NCBI GenBank assembly: GCA_965215115.1
Contig: OZ244050.1
Coordinates: 372,001-436,000 of the forward strand
DNA from: CALDTK01 sp965215115
GTDB lineage: Bacteria > Bacteroidota > Bacteroidia > Chitinophagales > Saprospiraceae
Length of the DNA: 64,000 nt
Direction: 5' to 3'
This document shows, piece by piece, positions 19,133 to 27,592 of this stretch (the first letter of the stretch is position 1; each line of letters opens with the position of its first letter). The position numbers and the translations under genes were made by a program. The notes beneath the pieces are model-generated. The model was not told the origin of the DNA and did not search any database. It worked only from the letters and a program-made list of their open reading frames with translations.

Positions 19133-20707
19133 CTACTGTCTGTACTGCGCAAGACTTCCCTCGACGCTACTCTCTAGTATGCTGTAGGGCTGCGTTGGCC
19201 AGAATAGCTCCGTCATGACGGTGGACCCGTCGTCGGCGAAGAGCTCGACGGAGGTGCGGTCGAAGAGCAGGCGCAGGCCGATCGTCGGCTCGCGGCTGAG
19301 GCGGGGCGCCCAGTCGGGGCCGGTCGCGAAGCTTTCGTTGAAGTCGCTGCGTCCAGCTCCCGTGCGGTCGACGTAGAAGGCGCCGCGTTCGGTGCCCGCG
19401 CGGCCGGGCTCGAAGCCGACGAGGAGGCGCTCGCCCGCGGCGTTGCTGAGGGCCAGCTCGAAGGGGGTTTTGGCGGAAGCCGTCAGCCGCAGCTCGAACG
19501 CTCCCTCGGGCGCGAGCCGGTCGAGTCGCAGGCGCTCACCCCCGTGGAAGGCGACGGGCTTACCGAATTGCTCCCCGACCTCACGGACGGGCGTCTGGCG
19601 GAGGTGATGGCCGGCCCCTACGTCGCGGTGCAGGGCGAGTGTCCGCGGCACGGTCATCGCGCTGCGCCAGGTCGTGGTGGGCACTTCCTGCGCGTAGGCC
19701 CAGTTGCTCATCCACCCCACGAACACACGGCGTCCGTCGGCGGCGGGCACGTCGCTCCAGGTCACGCCGGCGTAGTTGTCGCGCCCGTAGTCGAGCCACT
19801 GCGTGCTTTGACGGAAGTCGTGGCCGGCCGCGGGCGTGAAGTGTGTCCCGTCCCAGTCGCCGACGAAGTAAAAGGTGCCCGTGCCGCCGTTTGGGTGGCC
19901 CTTGTTGATGCTCACGAGCAGGACCCACCTCGTGTCGGTCGTCCCGTCCACGAGCGCCGGGAAGAAATCGGGGCACTCCCAGACCCCATCGTGCATCGCG
20001 GCGTCGGCGCCGAAGTCGCTGAGGAGGGTCCAGTCGCGCAGGTTCGGCGAGGCGTAGAAGCGGATGCGGTCCTTGCTCGCGAGGGCCATGAGCCACTGTC
20101 GGTGCGCGCGGTCGTAGATCACCTTCGGGTCGCGGAAGTCGCGGACGCCGTCGGTGTCGCGGAGCACGGGGTTGCGGGCGTAGGTGGTCCACGTGCGGGC
20201 GCCGTCGAGGCTGTAGGCGAGGCTCTGGCTTTCGAAATCGTCGGCGCCGGCCGCCTGGCGCGCCATGTCGTGCGCGGTGTAGATGGCGACGAGGGGCGGT
20301 TGGTCGGGGCTTACGCCAAAACCGCTGGTGTTGGCGCTGTCGACCACGGCGCTGCCGGAGAAGACGAGCCCGAGGGCGTCTGGGTACAGCGCGATGGGCT
20401 GGTGTCGCCAGGCGACGAGGTCCTGGCTGGTGGCGTGGCCCCAGTGCATGGGTCCCCAGACGTTGGAGTCCGGGTAGTGCTGGTAGAATAGATGCCACTG
20501 GTCGCCGTGGTAGACCAGGCCGTTGGGGTCGTTCATCCAGCCCCGCGGCGGGGTGAAGTGGTAGACGGGGCGGTAGGCGGAGTCGGGGCCGGGTGCGTTT
20601 GCGATGACGGCTGTCTCGGTGTCGGCGTGGGCTTTTGGGGCGTGGGTGCGGCAGGCGTGCGTGAGGACGAGGAGGGTGGCGAGGGTGGAGGTGAGGTGGC
20701 TTCGCAT
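19133..20707 (-). CDS. Glycoside hydrolase family 32 fructan/sucrose hydrolase, lipoprotein
   Basis: 524 aa. GH32 enzymes hydrolyse beta-fructosides (levan, inulin, sucrose). The nucleophile motif WMNDPNG is at 57-63 (Asp60), the RDPK transition-state motif and the acid/base motif ECPDFF follow, and a C-terminal beta-sandwich is present. ATG 20705-20707 starts a lipoprotein signal with LTHA-Cys19, so it is probably on the outer membrane surface. A longer in-frame reading to 20962 translates intergenic repeats and is rejected. Mini-hairpins at 19467-19481 (ASAKT) and 20308-20322 (FGVSP). Confidence 0.92.
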   Translation of the reverse strand: MRSHLTSTLATLLVLTHACRTHAPKAHADTETAVIANAPGPDSAYRPVYHFTPPRGWMNDPNGLVYHGDQWHLFYQHYPDSNVWGPMHWGHATSQDLVAWRHQPIALYPDALGLVFSGSAVVDSANTSGFGVSPDQPPLVAIYTAHDMARQAAGADDFESQSLAYSLDGARTWTTYARNPVLRDTDGVRDFRDPKVIYDRAHRQWLMALASKDRIRFYASPNLRDWTLLSDFGADAAMHDGVWECPDFFPALVDGTTDTRWVLLVSINKGHPNGGTGTFYFVGDWDGTHFTPAAGHDFRQSTQWLDYGRDNYAGVTWSDVPAADGRRVFVGWMSNWAYAQEVPTTTWRSAMTVPRTLALHRDVGAGHHLRQTPVREVGEQFGKPVAFHGGERLRLDRLAPEGAFELRLTASAKTPFELALSNAAGERLLVGFEPGRAGTERGAFYVDRTGAGRSDFNESFATGPDWAPRLSREPTIGLRLLFDRTSVELFADDGSTVMTELFWPTQPYSILESSVEGSLAQYRQ

Positions 20708-21352
20708 GGCCTTGGGAAGGTAGTGGGGGGTGGGGGATTTGGCTGGTGTGGGTTTTTGGGACGCAAGGGCCTGCGGCCGCGCGAAGGAGGGCGCGCAAGG
20801 GGCGCAAGGGCTGGGTGTGGGCTGGGGGGTTTTTGGGACGCAAGGGCCTGCGGCCGCGCGAAGGAGGGCACGCAAGGGGCGCAAGGGCTGGGTGTGGACT
20901 GGGGGGGGGGTTGGGACGCTAGGGCCTGCGGCCGCGCGAAGGAGGGCGCGCAAGGGGCGCAAGGGCTTTGCGTTGGGGGGAACGGGGGCGGCTTTGCGTT
21001 GGGGGGAACGGGGGCGGCGGTTTGGGGTATGCCTAGCGGCTACGTTGCTGAGGGTGGCGCCGCGTGTTTTGGGCCAGCGCGTCGCGTTTTAGGGATAGGC
21101 CCGGAAGTTTTGCCTCGCGGTGGGATGACCACATCTGAGGGGACGGCGTGCACGAGACAGGGCCTCGGACTGTAGACCGCGCCTAGTCCAACCGGCACGG
21201 GTATGACGGGGGTGGCGGCTCAAGGGGCCGATGGTTTTTGCGGGCGTCGTGGAGGGGGGGTTCTAGTCGAGTTCAGATTCGGGGCTTCGAGGTCGATGCC
21301 TGCATGCACTTTTTGGTAGTCGTCGGTCTGGGCGAAGGATTGGATGGCGTCC
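20708..21352. repeat. Intergenic region with three 77-bp repeats and a 26-bp tandem pair
   Basis: GGGACGCAAGGGCCTGCGGC begins repeats at 20758, 20835 and (GGGACGCTAGG…) 20913, spaced 77-78 bp. Each contains the palindromic CCTGCGGCCGCGCG. A 26-bp unit follows twice at 20965-20990 and 20991-21016. From 21017 to 21352 I see nothing recognisable. Similar wording recurs near 8.05 and 18.78 kb, so this is a family of intergenic repeats. No gene is supported although several frames are open. Confidence 0.75.
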
Positions 21353-21805
21353 TTAGTAATTGTTCCACGAGTACCAGTAGTAGCGGCCGAGGCCGAGGTG
21401 GTGAGTGAGGAAGTGGTACGCGACGGCGGCGACGACGAAGAGTCCGACGGCGGCCAGCTTCGTGGCCACGGTGCCGAGCTTCAGGTTGATGAGCCCGAAC
21501 AGGAGTATGGCGAAGGCCACGATCAGGGAGGCCAGGAAGAAGACCATCAGTACGGCCTGGCCCTCGGGGTCGTGTTTGCCGCCGGCGAAGAGTTTCAGGC
21601 CGGCATCCTGCAGCAGGAGCATGGCCACGAGGACGGTGGCGAGGGGGAGGGGCCGTAGGGCGGGGACGCGGAAGCACAGTAGGTAGGCGGCGATGGCGGC
21701 GGCGACGGGGGCGAGGAAGAGTCCGTAGGGGGCGAGGAAGTGGGCCACGAGCACGCAGGTCGTGATGCAGGCCAGGGAGGCGGTGATGGCGCGTTGGAGG
21801 GTCAT
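21353..21805 (-). CDS. Small integral membrane protein, unknown function
   Basis: 150 aa with four to five hydrophobic segments (about 8-28, 30-46, 54-68, 86-106, 113-133) and an aromatic C-terminus GRYYWYSWNNY. No family recognised. It lies about 130 bp downstream of the LytTR regulator on the same strand and could be a target or accessory of that system; this is inference from position only. Confidence 0.6.
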   Translation of the reverse strand: MTLQRAITASLACITTCVLVAHFLAPYGLFLAPVAAAIAAYLLCFRVPALRPLPLATVLVAMLLLQDAGLKLFAGGKHDPEGQAVLMVFFLASLIVAFAILLFGLINLKLGTVATKLAAVGLFVVAAVAYHFLTHHLGLGRYYWYSWNNY

Positions 21806-21936
21806 GGCGGGGTGGAAGGTAGGCGAATGGGGTGGATGGGGGGCTGATGGGGGCTGTGGGGGCCCGTAGCGGCGCGAGGGGCCTTAGCTCTGGCTGTGGG
21901 GTGCGCTCCGCTCTTTGGGAAGGTGCGCCCCCGCCC

Positions 21937-22674
21937 TCACACCACCCAACTCTTCACTACGTCCGCGTATCCGCGGCTCACGCGCACGCGGTCCCCGTTG
22001 GCCATGGCCAGGTAGAAGGTCGTGCCGTCCTTGGAGACCTCGGCGAGCTGGCCGAGGTTGATGACGTGCGAGCGGTGGACGCGCACGAACACGCCCGGGT
22101 CGAGGCGCTCGGCCAGGTCGCCGAGGCAACTACTCGACAGGTAGCTCTTCTCGGCGGTGACGATCTTGGCGTAGTCGCCCTCGGCCTCGAGGCGGATGAC
22201 GTCGGCCGGGTCGAGGGCAGCGATCTTGCTGCCTGAGGAGACCAAAATCTTGGGGGCGTACTGGCGGCCGCGGTCGGCGGAGAGGAGGCGTTCGGTGAGG
22301 GCCTGGACGCCGTCGAGGTTGGCGGCCGGGGTCTGGAGCACCTTCGTGACGGCTTTCGCGAGGCGCTCGCGCGTGAAGGGCTTGAGGAGGTAGTCGACGG
22401 CGGAGAGCTCGAAGGCCTGTAGGGCGTAGGCGTCGTAGGCGGTGGCGAAGATGACCTTCGGGAGCTGCGGGAGGTTCTGCAACACTTCGAGACCCGTGAG
22501 GCCCGGCATCTGCACGTCGAGGAAGAGCAGGTCGGGCGCGTGCTCGCCGATGAGGCGGATGGCCTCGATGCCGTTGGTGGCCTCGGCGACGATCTCGAGC
22601 TGCGGGTAGGCCCCGAGGTATTCACGCAGCAGGCGGCGGGCCGGGGCCTCGTCGTCGATGAGGAGGACCTTCAT
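21937..22674 (-). CDS. LytTR-family response regulator
   Basis: 245 aa. The receiver domain (1-120) has the acidic pair DDE at 7-9, phospho-acceptor Asp53 in LLFLDVQMPG, and Lys in LLKPFT. The LytTR DNA-binding domain covers about 140-245 (DVIRLEAEGDYAKIV, FVRVHRSHVINL). Its ATG overlaps the last 4 bp of the kinase gene (ATGA, 22671-22674), so the pair is translationally coupled and forms a two-component system. Confidence 0.93.
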   Translation of the reverse strand: MKVLLIDDEAPARRLLREYLGAYPQLEIVAEATNGIEAIRLIGEHAPDLLFLDVQMPGLTGLEVLQNLPQLPKVIFATAYDAYALQAFELSAVDYLLKPFTRERLAKAVTKVLQTPAANLDGVQALTERLLSADRGRQYAPKILVSSGSKIAALDPADVIRLEAEGDYAKIVTAEKSYLSSSCLGDLAERLDPGVFVRVHRSHVINLGQLAEVSKDGTTFYLAMANGDRVRVSRGYADVVKSWVV

Positions 22675-23768
22675 GCTTCGGTCAAGTGTTGAAGGCGCGA
22701 GGGTCGAAATGTCGAAGGGGCTGCCGCGGGGGCGTCTGTCACGGGGAGGGTGTAGCTGATTCTCGTCCCGCGGTCGGGGGCGGTGTCGACGGTGAGTACG
22801 GTGTCGTACTTGAGGCGCAGGCGGCGGCGGGTGTTGGCGAGGCCGACGCCCGTGCCGGCGTGTTTTAGCGGAAGCCGACTTTCGTCAAAACCTACCCCAC
22901 TATCCTCGACGACGAACTCGACGCCCGTGGCCACTGGCCGCACCGAGACCCTGAGCGTCCCGCCGGCGAGTTTTGGCGAAAGCCCGTGCGTGAGCGCATT
23001 CTCGACGAGGGGCTGGAGGAGCATCGGCGCGACCATCGTCTCGGGCCGGATGCGCTCGTCGACGTCGACCTCGTAGCGGAGCCGCTCGCCCATGCGGACC
23101 TGGCTCAGCTCCAGGTAGTCGCCGATGAATTGGAGTTCCTTTCCGAGCGGCACCTCCTCCGACTGCGAGGCGACGACCTGGTAGCGGAACAGGTCGGCCA
23201 GCCTGGCGAGCAACTCACGTGTGCCCTCCTGCTCCGGCGGCAGGCTCGCGCTGATGGCGTTGAAGGTATTGAAGAGGAAGTGCGGGTTGACCTGCGCCTT
23301 GAGGGCGGCCAGTTCGGAAGTCTCCGCGAGGGAGGCCAGGCGCTCGGCCTGCTGCACGGCGGCGATCGTGCGGTTGTGGTACTGGACGGCGAACAGGATC
23401 AGGAACTGTATAAAGTAGACGAGCACCGGGATGTAGATGTCCCACCAGCCCCCGACAGATCCCATGTGCCCGATGCCGAGCAGGTCGCAGACGGTATAGT
23501 AGCACAGCTGCCACGCGAACGCAAACGGCAGCGCCATCAGCGCCGTGACGATGAGCTGCGGGGCCTGGCTACGCCTGCCGAGGAGGTGGAAGACGAACCA
23601 AACGAGCGGTGCGGACACGAGCGCTTTGAGCGCATAATCTAAGGTGACGCGCGTCGGGACATCGTTGGCGTCCCAGGCGCTCGTGAGCTCGAGCGTGAGG
23701 CCGTAGGCGAGCCCCGCGAGCACGTACACGACCAGGAGCGTGAGAGCGACTTTGCGGTTGCTGATCAT
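22671..23768 (-). CDS. LytS/YehU-type sensor histidine kinase
   Basis: 365 aa. Four transmembrane segments (about 8-26, 45-63, 72-92, 110-130) form the sensor part; there is no large extracellular domain. The His-kinase domain begins with the family signature QVNPHFLFNTFNAI (His163) and the ATPase has PLVENALTHG and DSGVGF. Start ATG 23766-23768; an ORF extending to 23864 is not needed. The ATP-binding region holds three mini-hairpins: 22862-22876 and 22877-22891 directly abutting head to head, and 22970-22984. Confidence 0.9.
   Translation of the reverse strand: MISNRKVALTLLVVYVLAGLAYGLTLELTSAWDANDVPTRVTLDYALKALVSAPLVWFVFHLLGRRSQAPQLIVTALMALPFAFAWQLCYYTVCDLLGIGHMGSVGGWWDIYIPVLVYFIQFLILFAVQYHNRTIAAVQQAERLASLAETSELAALKAQVNPHFLFNTFNAISASLPPEQEGTRELLARLADLFRYQVVASQSEEVPLGKELQFIGDYLELSQVRMGERLRYEVDVDERIRPETMVAPMLLQPLVENALTHGLSPKLAGGTLRVSVRPVATGVEFVVEDSGVGFDESRLPLKHAGTGVGLANTRRRLRLKYDTVLTVDTAPDRGTRISYTLPVTDAPAAAPSTFRPSRLQHLTEA
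22862..22891. repeat. Head-to-head pair of GTTTT mini-hairpins
   Basis: On the plus strand 22862-22876 reads GTTTT-AGC-GGAA-GCC (outer A-C mismatch) and 22877-22891 is the reverse orientation, GTTTT-GAC-GAAA-GTC on the minus strand. They abut with no spacer, inside the kinase gene, where they encode the FDESRLPLKH stretch just after the GVG of the ATP-binding site. Confidence 0.75.
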
Positions 23769-23937
23769 GCGGCGGCGATTAGGCGAGCAAGGTAGAGGCA
23801 CCCGCGCGCTCCGGGGTCCGCGCCGCCGCCGAACGGTCGTATGCGTCGCCGAATGGGGGCCCACCGTTCGGCGGACGGTGGTGCAGTTCGGCGGGGAGCG
23901 CGTGGCGGCAGGCGGGGAGGGGGCTCACATTTGGAGC

Positions 23938-24612
23938 ATGAACGCATACAGCACCACCGCCTACACCCTACTCGCCATCGCATCGATCCTGGGTCTTGGG
24001 ACACTGTCCGCCCAGTCCGACGCGACCGAGGCGTACCACCCCATCTTGCTCGGACCGCGCTACCGGGTCGACCTCATCGCGGACGCCCCGGTCGTCACCT
24101 GGGACGACGTGCTCGCCCCGGAGCGCCTCGTGGCCACGAGCGATACCACCGGCTTCCTCATCGACGACGGCGGCATGCCGAAGCTTTTGCTGGCCTGGGG
24201 CCGGCGTTTCGACAACCTCGACGCGGCGTACACGAAGGAGAGCTACTTCGCCTGGGCGCTGGCGCAGGTGGCCGAGGGGCGCCCGTGGGGCAGGGACAAG
24301 ACCGATGACGGTGACTCACCAAAGAAAGGCGCCCCGGTTTGGGACGGCAAGCGGTGGCCGTATCGCGATGGGGAAGAGGGCGCTTCCGCAAAACAAGAGG
24401 TAATTGCGTTGCCCCAAACGGTGCGGATCAACGAGGCTGGGCACGACCTGGTGTTCACGCGGACCGAAGCCGGCGTCACGGCGACCGACAATGGCGCGGC
24501 GGTCGAGGTGACCGGTGGCAATGGCAATTACCGCGTGTACGGAGTCGACTACGAAGCAGGAGTCGCCTTTCGGCAAAACGGGAAGGTGTGGCAGTATTTT
24601 AAGGAGCTGTAG
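23938..24612 (+). CDS. Secreted protein of unknown function
   Basis: 224 aa from ATG 23938, where MNAYSTTAYTLLAIASILGLGTLSAQ is a signal peptide ending AQ. Earlier in-frame starts overlap the kinase leader and lack a signal. The mature protein is acidic with no recognised domain. Two mini-hairpins occur late in the gene: 24380-24394 (ASAKQ) and 24565-24579 (AFRQN). It diverges from the two-component operon. Confidence 0.7.
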   Translation: MNAYSTTAYTLLAIASILGLGTLSAQSDATEAYHPILLGPRYRVDLIADAPVVTWDDVLAPERLVATSDTTGFLIDDGGMPKLLLAWGRRFDNLDAAYTKESYFAWALAQVAEGRPWGRDKTDDGDSPKKGAPVWDGKRWPYRDGEEGASAKQEVIALPQTVRINEAGHDLVFTRTEAGVTATDNGAAVEVTGGNGNYRVYGVDYEAGVAFRQNGKVWQYFKEL

Positions 24613-24646
24613 TGGGGAATACTAAGGTTTCGCCTCGCTTTTCTCC

Positions 24647-25054
24647 AGAAGCACTGAAGTGCTTGCTGGCCCACATGCAGACCTCCGGCCTGCTGACGGG
24701 CCCGCCAAGCGTCTCGGCAGGCCGGAGGTCTGCATGTGGGCCAGCCTGGGCTTCAGCCCGGCTGATTGATCCAAATAACGATTAAGTCCTAAGAATAACA
24801 ACCATGAACCCTAAGACCCAACCCGCTTTTTGCAAGCAAATCATCCCCACAGAAGCACTGAAGTGCTTGCTGGCCCACATGCAGACCTCCGGCCTGCTGA
24901 CGGGCCCGCCAAGCGTCTCGGCAGGCCGGAGGTCTGCATGTGGGCCAGCCCGGGCTTCAGCCCGGCTGATTGATCCAAATAACGATTAAGTCCTAAGAAT
25001 AACAACCATGAACCCTAAGACCCAACCCGCCTTCTTCAACCAAATCATTCCCAC
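24647..25054 (+). repeat. 204-bp tandem duplication with 29-bp inverted repeat, upstream of the receptor gene
   Basis: Copy 1 is 24647-24850 and copy 2 is 24851-25054, the second diverging after the receptor's first codons. Each copy contains perfect 29-bp inverted arms (24665-24693 with 24717-24745; 24869-24897 with 24921-24949) around a 23-nt loop, and ends with the receptor's leader and first codons. Copy 1 therefore holds a decoy start (ATG 24804, MNPKTQPAF) leading into the copy-2 hairpin. The rest of the 24613-25007 gap has nothing else. Confidence 0.85.
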
Positions 25055-27527
25055 AGCAACGATGCTACTGTGGAGTCTAGTAATATTTATCTTCTCAGCC
25101 GCCGCCCAGAACCCCGCCCCCACCTCCTCACTCACCGGCGTAATACTAGATCAATCCCAGCGGCCCCTACCCTACGCCAACGTGGTCGTTTTGGCGGCAG
25201 CCGACTCCGCCATCGTCAAGGTGGAAGTCTCGGGGGACGACGGTAGGTTCGGCATCCAGAACCTGCCCGCCGGCGCCTACTTCGTGTCCGTGAAGTACGT
25301 CGGCCTGCCCGACCTCGACGGCGAGACCTTCGCATTAGGTTTTGGCGAAAGCCGCGACCTCGGGACCCTCACCATGCGCGAGGCGGCCCAAGAACTACGA
25401 GCCGCTACCGTGACGGCGCGGCGGGCCATCGTCGAGATCAAGGCCGACCGCACGGTCTTCAACGTCGAGGGCACCATCAACTCGGCCGGCGGGGATGCGC
25501 TGAGTCTGCTGCGCAAGGCGCCGGGCGTGGTGCTCGACAACAACAATAACGTCATCGTGATGGGGCGCTCGGGCGTCCTGATCTACATCGACGGGAAGCG
25601 CAGTCCCCTGTCGAGCGAGGCCCTCGCGGCTTACCTGCAGAGCCTTCCGGCAGAACAGATCGACCGCATCGACATCATCACCAATCCGGGCGCCAAGTAC
25701 GAAGCCGAGGGAAACGCCGGGATCATCGACATTCGATTGAAGAAAAACGAGAACCTCGGGTCGAACGGTTCGGTGAGTCTTACGACGAGCCAGGCGATCC
25801 ACAATCGGTCCAATCTCTCCGGCACCGTCAACCACCGCGAGGGCCGCTGGAACACCTTCGCCACGGGAGGCGTCTTCTACGGCGCCAACAGGACGATCAA
25901 TTTTTTCCGGCGGCAACAGAATGGCCTGTTTATCGACGACAACCAGAACAGTACCTACAGCTGGCAAGGCGGCAACCTAAAGGTCGGTTTGGACTACCGC
26001 GCGAACGACAAGCACACCTTCGGTTTTCAGGTCAATGGCAATCTAAATGACGCGGAGGGCGACAACGTAAGTCGCACCACATTCAGTCAACTAGACCAGC
26101 GCACGCTGATTGACTCGCTGCTGATCGCCGGCTCGTTTAGTGATAGTCGCTCGGTGCAGTTCAGCGGCAACCTCAACTACCGCTACGACAACGGCAAGGG
26201 GACGACCGTCAACGTGGACGCCAACCAAGGCGTGTTCCGGAATACGCGCGTGGCGCGCCAGCCCAATCAATTCTTCGGCCCGAGCGGCACCGATGCGCGC
26301 AGCCGGCGGGAGTTCGCCTTCGACACCCCGAGCGACATCGACATCACGACCCTCACGCTCGACTACGAGGCCCCGCTGAAGGGCGGCAAGCTGGGCCTCG
26401 GCACGCGGTACACCAAGGTGGCGAGCGACAACGACTTCCGGCTCTCGACGATGGTCGCGGGCGAGGCCAGGTTCGACGCCGAGCGCTCGAACCGCTTCTA
26501 CTACGACGAGGGGGTCGCGGCGGCCTACGCCAACTACGGTCGCGACTTCGGTCCGGCCTCACCGGCGGGCCGCGGCAAGGCCTTCAACTTTACCGCGGGC
26601 CTCCGCGCCGAGCACACGCGGGCCGTCGGCGAGCTCGAGGTGTACAGCGGCGGTGCCGACACCCGGCCGGTCGACCGTGAGTACGTCAACCTCTTCCCCA
26701 ACGCCGGCCTCACCTACGCCCTGGCCGCGAAGCACCAGCTGGCCCTGAGCTACGGGCGGCGCATCAACCGCCCGGACTACGGCAACCTCAACCCTTTCCT
26801 GAGTTTCGCGAGCATCGTCTCGTTCGAGCAGGGCAACCCGACCCTGCGCCCCGAGATCGTCAACAACTTCGAGCTCGCGCACACCTTCGCCTACCGTTAC
26901 ACGACGAAGCTCACGTACTCCCGCACTGCGGACCAGATCACGCGCCTCGTCCGCCCCGACGGCAGCGACGCGCGCGCCACGTACATCACCTACGACAACC
27001 TCGCGAACCAGGACGTCGTGGCCCTGAACGTAAGCCTCCCCGCCCAGCTCGTGAAGTGGTGGGAGGTCTACTTCTCCGGCACCGCGAGCCACATCAGCAA
27101 CCAGGCCACCTACCCGGACGGCGCGACGGTGGACCTGCGGCGCTTCACGACCAACTTCTACGCACAGAACACCTTCTCGGTCGGCGGGGGCTACCGGCTG
27201 GAGGTGAGCGGCTGGTTTAGCGGACCCGGCATCTGGGGTGGGACTTTCGAGACCAGGGCGCTCGGTTCGCTGAATGCCGGGGTGCAGAAGAAGTTCCTCA
27301 AGGAGCAGCTGAAGGTAAGGCTCGCGGTTGACGACATCCTGTACACCTCGGGCTGGCGTGCCGTGAGCGACTTCGCCGGGCAGCGCTTCGACGGCGGCGG
27401 GCGGTGGGAGTCGCGCCGCGCGAGCCTGAGCGTGAGCTACAACTTCGGCAACGACAAGGTGAAGGTGCGCCAGCGCCGCACGGGCCTCGAGGACGCGGCC
27501 GGGAGAGTCGGGGGTAGCGAGAACTAA
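25008..27527 (+). CDS. Outer-membrane beta-barrel receptor (TonB-dependent-like, carboxypeptidase-regulatory N-terminus)
   Basis: 839 aa. After a signal segment (about 18-34, MLLWSLVIFIFSAAAQ) there is a carboxypeptidase-like regulatory domain (about 42-115, LTGVILDQSQRPLPYANVVV), a plug-like domain (about 130-225, LLRKAPGVVLDNNNNVIVMG, GVLIYIDGKRSPL) and a long barrel ending in a typical Phe-rich strand. This is the outer-membrane beta-barrel family close to TonB receptors. Start could be ATG 25008, or ATG 25062. Mini-hairpins at 25188-25202, 25339-25353 (FGES) and a decayed one at 25642-25656. Substrate unknown. Confidence 0.88.
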   Translation: MNPKTQPAFFNQIIPTATMLLWSLVIFIFSAAAQNPAPTSSLTGVILDQSQRPLPYANVVVLAAADSAIVKVEVSGDDGRFGIQNLPAGAYFVSVKYVGLPDLDGETFALGFGESRDLGTLTMREAAQELRAATVTARRAIVEIKADRTVFNVEGTINSAGGDALSLLRKAPGVVLDNNNNVIVMGRSGVLIYIDGKRSPLSSEALAAYLQSLPAEQIDRIDIITNPGAKYEAEGNAGIIDIRLKKNENLGSNGSVSLTTSQAIHNRSNLSGTVNHREGRWNTFATGGVFYGANRTINFFRRQQNGLFIDDNQNSTYSWQGGNLKVGLDYRANDKHTFGFQVNGNLNDAEGDNVSRTTFSQLDQRTLIDSLLIAGSFSDSRSVQFSGNLNYRYDNGKGTTVNVDANQGVFRNTRVARQPNQFFGPSGTDARSRREFAFDTPSDIDITTLTLDYEAPLKGGKLGLGTRYTKVASDNDFRLSTMVAGEARFDAERSNRFYYDEGVAAAYANYGRDFGPASPAGRGKAFNFTAGLRAEHTRAVGELEVYSGGADTRPVDREYVNLFPNAGLTYALAAKHQLALSYGRRINRPDYGNLNPFLSFASIVSFEQGNPTLRPEIVNNFELAHTFAYRYTTKLTYSRTADQITRLVRPDGSDARATYITYDNLANQDVVALNVSLPAQLVKWWEVYFSGTASHISNQATYPDGATVDLRRFTTNFYAQNTFSVGGGYRLEVSGWFSGPGIWGGTFETRALGSLNAGVQKKFLKEQLKVRLAVDDILYTSGWRAVSDFAGQRFDGGGRWESRRASLSVSYNFGNDKVKVRQRRTGLEDAAGRVGGSEN

Positions 27528-27592
27528 AATCTGAGGAATTACGGACGGTGTCTGCCGGGGTGAAGGGCTCCTCACTGGGGGTCACGGCAAGA

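Noticed and set aside
17005..19218. Very long plus-strand open frame opposite the AsmA-like gene
   Set aside because: It is the antisense of a GC-rich gene; its translation is low-complexity Arg/Val/Glu with no domain, while the minus-strand frame has a membrane anchor and AsmA character. The same applies to the frame at 37816-40005 opposite the M16 gene.
20751..20990. CRISPR-like regularly spaced repeats
   Set aside because: Repeat and spacer are not distinguishable; the whole 77-bp unit is repeated, so this is a tandem repeat, and no cas genes are near.
21108..21126. GTTTTGCCTCGCGG as another mini-hairpin
   Set aside because: The loop would be TCGC and the stem needs a G-T pair; it lacks the GNNA loop that defines the family.
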